From Oscarella lobularis (taxonomy: Eukaryota > Porifera > Homoscleromorpha > Homosclerophorida > Oscarellidae): 64,000 bases of DNA. The translations under genes and the position numbers were made by a program. Location: NCBI RefSeq assembly GCF_947507565.1, contig NC_089177.1, forward strand, positions 1,114,648 through 1,178,647, written 5' to 3'. The notes under the pieces were generated by a model, which was not told the origin of the DNA, searched no databases, and saw only the letters and a program-made list of their open reading frames with translations. This document shows positions 56,218 through 64,000 of this stretch, one piece after another (position 1 is the first letter of the stretch; each line of letters opens with the position of its first letter).

Positions 56218-59200
56218 ATGCTTGACGTTCAAGAAATTGTCGACGACGTTATCAAGTCGCCCGAAGACGGGTCCCTCTATCGGGGCCTCGTTCTCAAGAA
56301 CAACCTAAAGGTTCTCCTTGTCAGCGATCCGTCTACGGATAAAGCGGCAGCGGCCATGGACGTGCACAGCGGTACGCGGCATTTGAGCCAACGTACGCAC
56401 TTGGAAACGATTTCGAATGAATCTTAGGTCACATGAACGATCCAATCGAAATTCCTGGATTGGCTCACTTTTGCGAGCACATGGTCTTTCTTGGATCGGA
56501 AAAAGTATTTTAGAGAAGAAATAATTTTGACAGAGTATAGCGAGTCGATTCATTTCTTGCGCAGCATCCCAAGGAGAACGACTTCACAGAGGTACACTAC
56601 GTATAAATTCCGTTCATACGATAGTTTTATACTCGGGACTTGTCTGTTGGAGTACGAGTGCAACTGTAGAGCATAGGAACCTGGAGTATGGTAGAGGTAG
56701 CTGTACAACTAGAGCACAGGAACCGGCACTTCATTAGCTCCTACTTTTTGACACGTTGGTTTATTGATACAATTATCAAGGTGACTCAAGGTGATTTTTT
56801 AGCATAGGCCCAACCTACTCTCTCTCTCTCCTATTCTTACTTACATAACAATCAATTGATTGATTTGTCTCCTCGACATGTTATGACGTTCCCCTTTTCC
56901 CAGTTTTTGACGTCACACGGTGGGATGTCGAACGCGTTCACGTCGTCAGAACACACGACATTCTATTTCGACGTTTCCCACGAATGCCTTGCCGAAGCTT
57001 TGGACAGGTTGACATCAAAGCAGGAAGGAGACTCTCTCACATGACGAAGTTCTTGTCCTTAGATTTGCTCAATTTTTTCTCTGTCCTCTCTTTACTGCCG
57101 ACGCTATGGATCGCGAAGTGAACGCAGTTGATTCAGGTTTGCCTTTATGAAACTGTCTCTCACTCGAGGCGTTTTCATCCGACCGCGTAGAAAACGTGAA
57201 GAATCTCAACTCGGACAGCTGGCGCTTGCACCAGCTCGACAAGGCCACGTGCAATCCCGCTCATCCCTATAGCAAATTCGGAACAGGTGAGAAGGAACGA
57301 CGGCTGAAAGGCGACGTACACGAAAAAATCTTTCTTTCTAAGGAAACAAATCGACTCTCAAAACTGAGCCCTCGTCCAAAGGAATCGACGTCAGAAAAGC
57401 GCTACTGGACTATCACTCGCGATTCTTTTCGTCCAACGCGATGGCGCTAGTCGTAGTAGCTCGAGGTCGGGCCCCCTGCGCAGTCCATCTCCCTTCGTTT
57501 TCTCAGTCTTCCCTAACGTAGAATCTCTCGATGATCTAACGAAAGTAGTTCGAGATCTCCTTACTTCGGTTGTCGACAAGAATGTCGTTGTGCCCGAATG
57601 GCTCGATCATCCGTTTACGTCTGAATACCTCCAAGTCGCCTTTTATATCCACTGTCGTGTTTCTCGCGTTTTTATTTGTCGCGTGATTAGATTCATCAAC
57701 AGGTCGTCCCTGTCAAAGACGTTCGAATGTTTCAGATGACGTTTCCAATTCCCGATTTGCATCAATATTATAAAACGAACGTGAGACCCCCGGGGATATA
57801 GAGAGCGAAAGTGCAATGATTCTAACCGCTTATTAGCCAGCTCATTACGTGGCTCACCTGCTCGGTCACGAAGGACCTGGAAGCGTCCTTTCACTTTTGA
57901 AGTCAAAGGGTCAGGAGGGAGAAACTCCTCTCCCCTCAAAAAATATTTTCTCAATATCTTTCTCTAAGGGTGGAGCAATAGGCTCGTCGCCGGGCCAACC
58001 CAAGGCGCGAAGGGATTTTCGTTTTTCATAGTCAAAGTCGATTTGACGGAAAACGGCGTTGGTAAGATAATCGGACTCCGTTTCAAGATAGGAGGCAAAG
58101 CGTCAAAATTTTAGATCACATTCACGAGATAGGAACGGTTGTCTTCCAGTACATTGCCATGCTCCAAGCGCAGCCAATTCAAGAGTGGATATATAGGGAA
58201 TGCGCGGTACTGACCCCCACCCCTCTCCCTTGGAACACTCTTGACATTTTTTTCTGTAGGAACTGAGTAAGATTCAGTTTTTGTTCAAGGACAAGGAAAA
58301 TCCCATGCAATTTTCATACGAAACGGCAATAAATCTTCATGTTAGAAAGTAGTTCTACATATCCAATAAGGGTATCCAATTTCTTTCGTCGCAGGAATTT
58401 CCTCTAAAAGAGGTGTTGTGTGGACATTACTTTATGACTGATTATAAACCGAAAGTGATCGAACTCGTGCTATCGTACTTGAAGCCCGACTTTGTTCGGT
58501 ACAGTGCATTCTCCTCGTTAGACAACTTTATATAATGATTGGTGTTTCTCAGAACTAGAGTCGTTTCAAAGACATTCGAAGGCAAAACGAACAGGAAAGA
58601 AGGATGGTACGGAACGGACTATTCTCTGGAGAAAATAGAGGATTGTGTAATACAGGTGCATTCGAATTTTTCAATATTAGTGTTCTTTTTGGGGAGGGGA
58701 GCAACGCCTTCTATTTAGAATTGGAAGAACGTCGTGCTGAACGCGGATCTTCATCTACCTCCTGTCAATGAATTTATTCCCACGAATCTGAGCGTTTTCC
58801 CCCGAGCGTCGGGCTCTCCCTCACTCCCAACGCTGATCAAGGCGAGTCGATGCACCAAAGCTTTTTTTTTTTTTAATTCTTTCTCCAGGAGACGTCTTCT
58901 GTTCGGCTTTGGTATAAACAGGACGACAAATTCTTTCTGCCGAAATCGTGCCTTTACCTAGACATCACGAGGTGCGTCTATATACGTCAACAAATTTTTT
59001 TCTGCCTAATACCCAACTCTTAGTCCCGTTGCTTATCAAGATCCCAAGTCCTGCACGATGACCCATCTGTACGTGGAACTGCTGAAAGACTCGTTAAACG
59101 AGTATTCGTACGCCGCGGAGATCAGCGGCCTCGAGTATCAAATAGAAAGCACGCTCTACGGCCTACAGGTACCCTACAAAGACACCCAAACCGTGGTTTT

Positions 59201-60979
59201 CTACTATTGTTGGCTCCTAGATGCGCGTTCGTGGCTATAGTGACAAACAAAAGGTTTTCCTTCGTAAAGTGCTGCAGAAGGCCGTCGATTTTAGCGTTGA
59301 CGAAAAGCGATTTCCTCAGATCAAGGACATGGTGAGCTAGCAATGCATTTTGCCTAGCGTAACCTGTTCTGCTTAGTATGTAAGATCGTTGAGGAATTTC
59401 AAGGCGGAAGCTCCCAATCAGCACGCAGTCTATTACACGACATTTCTACTGGAGGAAAAGGCTTGGAAAAAGGAAGAACTGGCTGACAGCTTAGAAGGTA
59501 GAATAGACGGGAAATAGTACTAACATTGCTTTTAGCATTGTCTCGCATTTAGGCGTCGCATTTTCTGATGTAGTCAATTTTGTTCCCACGCTTCTCGCTC
59601 GTCTTCACTTCGAACTTCTTTTCCACGGCAACCTGACTAAAGTCGAGGCGTTGGACCTCTGCAGCATAACAGAAGAAACGTTCGCGACTACGAAGCCGCT
59701 TCTCCCGTCGCAACTCACGCGTCATCGCGCCGTTCAGCTACCCGACAGTATAGTCGAAGAAAAACGTCCCGCAGATAATCAGAGTCGTCTCCTTAGAGAG
59801 CGATTTCGTCTTTAGTGCCGATAACGACGTTCACCCGAGTTCCGCTGTGGAGATGTTTTTGCAGGTGTTTTGAACGGCACATGCAGCGAATTAACGTGTG
59901 TACAGTAATCGTTGTGTTGTAGACTGAAATGCAGTCGACTCGATCGAACATGCTTTTGGAGTTGTTCAATCAGCTGATCAAGGAGTCGTTCTTCAACGTT
60001 CTCCGAACGCAGGAACAACTGGGCACGAAACGCGGAAAGGAGATCGCACGGCATCACGTAGCTAATTCCTTCTGTCTAGGATATCTCGTTCATTCAGGCA
60101 TTCGCAGATGCAACGGAAGTCAGGTATACTGTGCATAGCGTTTGGTTTCCGATTTTCTACTTTGATTATAGGGTTTGCGGTTTCTCATACAATCGCTGCG
60201 TGATCCGCTCTACGTCGAATCTCGAATCGAAGCTTTTCTTCGTAGAGTTCAGGTACAGAAAAGATACCGTGTCCCCGACACCTACAGTAGCTGCATCGGT
60301 TTTTTTTTTCCCCCTTTTTTATTCAGAGAGAACTCGAGACTCTTTCCGAGCGCGAGTTTAGTCAGCAGGTGAACGCGCTTGCGACGAAACGTCTCGTGAA
60401 GCCGAAGAAGCTGGTGAGCGAGGCAAATAAATATTGGACGGAGATCGTTTCACGTCAGTACAATTTTGATCGAGGTGATCGAGCGTCGTGGCTTATATGT
60501 GCAGTATACTCACGGTTCTCTGTATAAAGACAACGTCGAAGTCGCTTTTTTGAAGACGCTGCAATTGGGCGACGTCGTTCACTTTTACAACGTGCGTGGA
60601 GGGTTGTTTTCTTTGAGCGCGCTCTTACGTCACGGTCTCATTAGGATCTCGTCGCGTCGGCGGGATCAAAACGACGCAAACTCGTCGTTCGGATTTGCGG
60701 GACCAAAGGTGTCTTTGGAGTCTGCCACCGTCACTATAACGACGACAACCCGTTGCTTTTTTGCAGATCGTGATTTGGAAGTGGCAGAGGACGACCTTCG
60801 ACACGCCCTTTTTCCTTCTCAGGTGTCCGAGATAAGTGTCCGGAATTGTCCGGTTTTAATTTCGTGCAGCCGCAGGCAATCGACGACGTAAACACGTGGA
60901 AAGCGAGCTTGCCTCTCTGTCCAATTGTGCTACCGTACGACGACTGGAAGAGCCGAACAGACGAGAAGGTGACATAATG
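56218..60979 (+). CDS. IDE: Insulin-degrading enzyme (insulysin, M16 metalloprotease)
   Basis: Plus-strand gene with about twenty exons for a cytosolic zinc endopeptidase that cleaves small peptides within a closed chamber. The inverted zinc motif is HFCEH in [20 protein letters not shown]; the third ligand region is [10 protein letters not shown]. Other family blocks are [74 protein letters not shown]-type sequence, [15 protein letters not shown] and [17 protein letters not shown], followed by LRTQEQLG. The C-terminal domain ends [18 protein letters not shown], then the stop at 60979. Order and size match animal IDE. An intron at about 56596-56905 is longer than the rest and contains two imperfect copies of a tag-agcataggaaccnggag-like string. 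Confidence 0.9.
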
Positions 60980-61505
60980 TTGATGACGCTAATTAATTCA
61001 TCTAGAATGCATGGCGATATCCAGACGAACGTGGGTGTAACCGGTCATGCTCTACGTGACAGCGTATAGTGCAATCGTTTTGATATTCACTGGTACACTG
61101 TACGCAGCACGCGGAAGCAGGGATACCCCGCCGGAACAAATTCGACAATCACGCTCTGAGCGGACCTTCAGCACGTGATGCACGCGCTCAGGGCGTGCGC
61201 AGCGCCGCTCGCTTCTTCGTTTCCGACTCTTTTCCTCTTGATTCGTTTCCTCTAAAGAAACCGTAGAAGCGAGGCTTGCGCAGCTATCCTAAATGCAGCG
61301 TGATTCGTCCATTCAGTCGGCACAATCGTTAGTCACGTGACCGCAAACCGAATTAAGCTCCCTCTCATGTGCACCGGTGGTGTCCTAACAAAACCAGTCC
61401 GAACAGGAAGTCGCAGACCAGAATCGTACACACACAGCTCGACGGTGGTCGGGTGCTACGCGGAGCACTACGAATCTGGCCGACGGCGATACGAGCGCGT
61501 CGCTG
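60980..61505. other. Intergenic region before the PP1 subunit gene
   Basis: About 525 bp with no gene seen. It holds the end of IDE and the promoter and 5' UTR of the next gene. I see no TATA box and no repeat. Confidence 0.5.
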
Positions 61506-62336
61506 ATGTCTTGCGCTATGGTTGCGCCTCTCGCTTTCGCAAACGGGCTCGTACGCGAGCCCCAACCGAAGACAATACTGAAAACGCCGAGCTGGTCCTC
61601 TTTCCGTCGTCTCGTCGACTCGACGAGCTCCGACGACGACGACGACGACGATAACGACGACAAACCGTGTCTCGTACGAGCGAAAAGCGTCGGCTATCGT
61701 CCTCTATCGCCGAAAAAAACAGTCCGCTTCGCCGACACGCACGGTCTCGCTCTCGCTCAAGTTCGCGTATTCAACATCAAGGAACCCGACGATGCGACGT
61801 CGGCGAGCAGTAGTCCCAAAACGGGACCCCATCGAGGAAACGGTCGCCTGTGCAAGTCGTTATCTCTCGCTTGTCAGCAGCCGTCGAGCCGAGCCAACTT
61901 CAACGCATCGGTAATGGAAAACAACGTCTGTCTCGAAAACGTCGCCGTGCGAGGTCTTCGCGTCGTCGGAACGGTGCGCGTGAAGAACGTAGCGTACGAA
62001 AAACGCGTCACCGTTCGCTGGAGCGCCGACAATTGGGCGACGCATCGCGACGTGGCGGCTCGTTACGTCGGCGGCTACGGAACGGCGGGCGGTTCGGCGA
62101 CCGATCGATTCGCTTTCGAAATCGACGTGCCGTCGAGCGTCGAAGCTGGACAGAAAGTTCAGTTCGCCGTTCGCTACGTCGTGCCGGAGCGCGGGGACGT
62201 CGAGTATTGGGATAACAACTTGGGGAAGAATTACTCGTTGGAATGCTATACGGTGTGGAAGAACGGCAAGAAGACGTCGGATTTGTGGCACGATGGCGCT
62301 GGATCGCGCGGCGGGGTCTTCGGTATCTCTCTCTAA
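61506..62336 (+). CDS. Glycogen-targeting regulatory subunit of protein phosphatase 1 (PPP1R3 family)
   Basis: A single-exon gene of 276 residues. The PP1-binding RVxF-type motif is KKTVRFAD (about residues 70-77), preceded by an Asp-rich run and a Ser-rich stretch. The C-terminal half is a CBM21 carbohydrate-binding domain with VRVKNVAYEKRVTVRWSADN and the glycogen-binding signature YWDNNLGKNYSLEC near the end. The protein should bring PP1 to glycogen and so activate glycogen synthase. Size and lack of introns fit PPP1R3B/C/D/E types, but I cannot choose among them, and an ancestral form is likely. Confidence 0.9.
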   Translation: MSCAMVAPLAFANGLVREPQPKTILKTPSWSSFRRLVDSTSSDDDDDDDNDDKPCLVRAKSVGYRPLSPKKTVRFADTHGLALAQVRVFNIKEPDDATSASSSPKTGPHRGNGRLCKSLSLACQQPSSRANFNASVMENNVCLENVAVRGLRVVGTVRVKNVAYEKRVTVRWSADNWATHRDVAARYVGGYGTAGGSATDRFAFEIDVPSSVEAGQKVQFAVRYVVPERGDVEYWDNNLGKNYSLECYTVWKNGKKTSDLWHDGAGSRGGVFGISL

Positions 62337-63332
62337 AGTTACTAGGTACGAACGGCTGTAGATAGTACGAGGAAACTTATTGAATGAATTTTTTTTGCAT
62401 GGCGATGCACGGCACGGATATACGTATTGTAGAAAGAACTCTCGATCTGTATATGAAAATAGAGATTACAAGCAAGAGAAGCGAGCCCAAAGGTCAGCCG
62501 GCGACTCATCCTACGCGTTGACCTCTGTTCATTCACCGTACGGGGAATCCATACCTGTGGCGTGTTCCGTTTGGGTGTGTGTAGAATGGCATTTTCATTG
62601 TGCGACGCCAACGGGTTTCCGTCAATCTGACTCAGCCTTGCGTTTGATGTGCACCTTAGCTGTGGCCGTTGTTCCAATAGGCTCGGTTAAGCGGGATCCC
62701 CTCACCACGCCTCTTGACGTCAAGGAATCACTGTGCCGGCTCTCTAAACACACGATTTATGGGCCACTTCCTTTGAACTGTATCAAGGGGTAAATTCTTC
62801 AGTGCTGTGCCCAGGAAGCGCGGTCGCCGACTCGCCGGACCTATCAATGTATTTTCCTCGTTTATCCAAGGTACGAAGTCCCCAGTCTAGTGTCCCTATT
62901 TTCTTTACAATTAGAAGACACCGCCGCTAGTGACACAGGCTCCGTTTTTCATTAGCTGCCTTTATTTTCGATACAGAAATAGAGAACCGCTTGAACAACA
63001 GTCCAACTCTATAACTAAAGTAACGTGTCCACCAAAAAACGCACACATGAACACTCATCCTTAGAGGCTACCCATGTTAAAAAGGTAATAAATTACTACA
63101 CTACACACGGTTGGCATACTAGAAAATCTGTTTATGAAGAAATAGTGGGACACTCCGTTTCCATACAAACAAATGGCTTTGAGCAACAGCACGAAAATAG
63201 AACAGTTAAAATCAAGTAATGGAGTCTACAAAACAGCCCCAATAGACAAAATAATTCAAAATATGACTATCGCCATGGTGAATTTATGGTTGTCACTAGG
63301 GAAATAATGTGCTCTGATAAGAAACAAGGCGG
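62337..63332. other. Convergent 3' UTR region, no gene seen
   Basis: About 1 kb between two convergent stop codons. It probably holds the 3' UTRs of the PP1 subunit (plus) and CPEB (minus). A long CPEB 3' UTR would be usual. No coding or repeat structure is seen. Confidence 0.5.
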
Positions 63333-64000
63333 CTAGTAGCGGAAAATGTGATGAACGCGAGGACGTTCGGTACCCTCTTTGACCAACGGCTTGTGATTCT
63401 GCCTTCCTCCAACCGAATGAACAGCGGCCCAACAATGCTTGCAATAGTACTGAAGACACATGACGTTGCCACAGAAAAACGGAGCAAACTTGCCCCCACA
63501 ACGCAACCCGTTGCATTCGTCACACATCTGATCATCCAGAACGTAAGGCTTGATCTCAACCTGAAATCAAAGATAAATATAAGAGGGAAGCCCCGCGTCT
63601 CCTAAACCCCTAATCTATATTAGATATCGCCCTTCGAATAATGACATCAGAGGGGAGCCAGTCGTACTCTCTTATCGATGTCAGTCAACTGAAGCTGCAC
63701 AAAACGAGCATTGATGGCGGCAATGTAGCTCTGTTGACTCGAAAAGGACACGCGTCCGGCACCTACGAAAAACAGAGATTCAATTGTTTCCTGAATTACA
63801 TTCTTTCCCCCCAAAACACCTTTTGGATACTTCAGTTCGGGATCAACGTCGATTCCAGCGTAGCAAACGTTACCGAATCGTTCGTTCATGATTCTCGCCA
63901 AGTCGGACGAACGAAGCGGACGCGGCACGCCTCCGACGAAGACGGTCTTGCGCGGTTCGACCGACTGCTGTCGATCCATGACAAAGTCGCTGTCGGCGAG
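63333..64000 (-). CDS. Cytoplasmic polyadenylation element-binding protein, CPEB2-4 type (3' part)
   Basis: The last three exons of a minus-strand gene that continues past the window end: 63830 to at least 64000, 63668-63762 and 63333-63560. They encode the second RRM (KTVFVGGVPRPLRSSDLARI, CYAGIDVDPELKYPKG, GAGRVSFSSQQSYIAAINAR) and the C-terminal ZZ-type zinc finger (DDQMCDECNGLRCGGKFAPF, YYCKHCWAAVHS, HKPLVKEG). The CDEC and CGGKFAPFFC spacing is that of CPEB2/3/4 rather than CPEB1. The protein binds mRNA 3' UTRs and controls poly(A) tail length and translation in oocytes and neurons of other animals. Confidence 0.92.

Overview
The window is eukaryotic nuclear DNA from an animal. Most genes are broken by many short GT-AG introns, typically 45 to 100 nt, and the genes are packed on both strands with little space between them. 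The gene set is metazoan: a CSL/RBP-J type Notch effector, CPEB with a ZZ finger, PDCD4, LST2/ZFYVE28, a RasGEF, the dynein-2 intermediate chain WDR34/DYNC2I2, and ST3Gal-type sialyltransferases. Compactness, divergence and gene content suggest an early-branching animal, most likely a sponge. A homoscleromorph is my best guess, because GT29 sialyltransferases are known to me from that group, but this is inference.

Layout. 1-12.4 kb: a 1.87 kb direct duplication (1-1872 and 8541-10429) flanks an intronless sulfatase and a large LRR/cysteine-rich/multipass receptor. The right copy holds an intact small secreted-protein gene and the 3' half of a complete RasGEF gene. The left copy has a frameshifted secreted gene and only the RasGEF 3' half. 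12.4-19.4 kb: a 200-N gap, a USP25/28-type deubiquitinase, then several incomplete conserved genes on the minus strand: a CSL-like gene without its C-terminal domain, an open chimera of the TIMELESS N-terminus with a CDK11 kinase fragment, and basic coiled-coil exons. 19.5-21.5 kb: a repeat island with two fold-back elements and a 1.2 kb TIR element, ending 48 bp before eIF2B-gamma.

21.6-38.4 kb: EIF2B3, followed after 78 bp by a 15 kb BLTP1 (KIAA1109/Tweek/LPD-3) lipid-transfer gene. 38.9-44.6 kb: a secreted protein of unknown family, two tandem ST3Gal1/2-like sialyltransferases, and RAB24. 45-64 kb: PDCD4, LST2, SUPT7L, WDR34, MAK16, a DAPIT-like ATP synthase microprotein, insulin-degrading enzyme, a glycogen-targeting PP1 subunit, and the 3' end of a CPEB gene.

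The genes do not form one pathway. What links them is architecture: head-to-head pairs (RAB24/PDCD4, SUPT7L/WDR34, MAK16/ATP5MK), tail-to-tail pairs with as little as 23 bp between stop codons (WDR34/MAK16), and local duplications that carry along the tail of the convergent neighbour. The most unusual content is the in-frame chimeric or truncated gene block between 15 and 18.2 kb.
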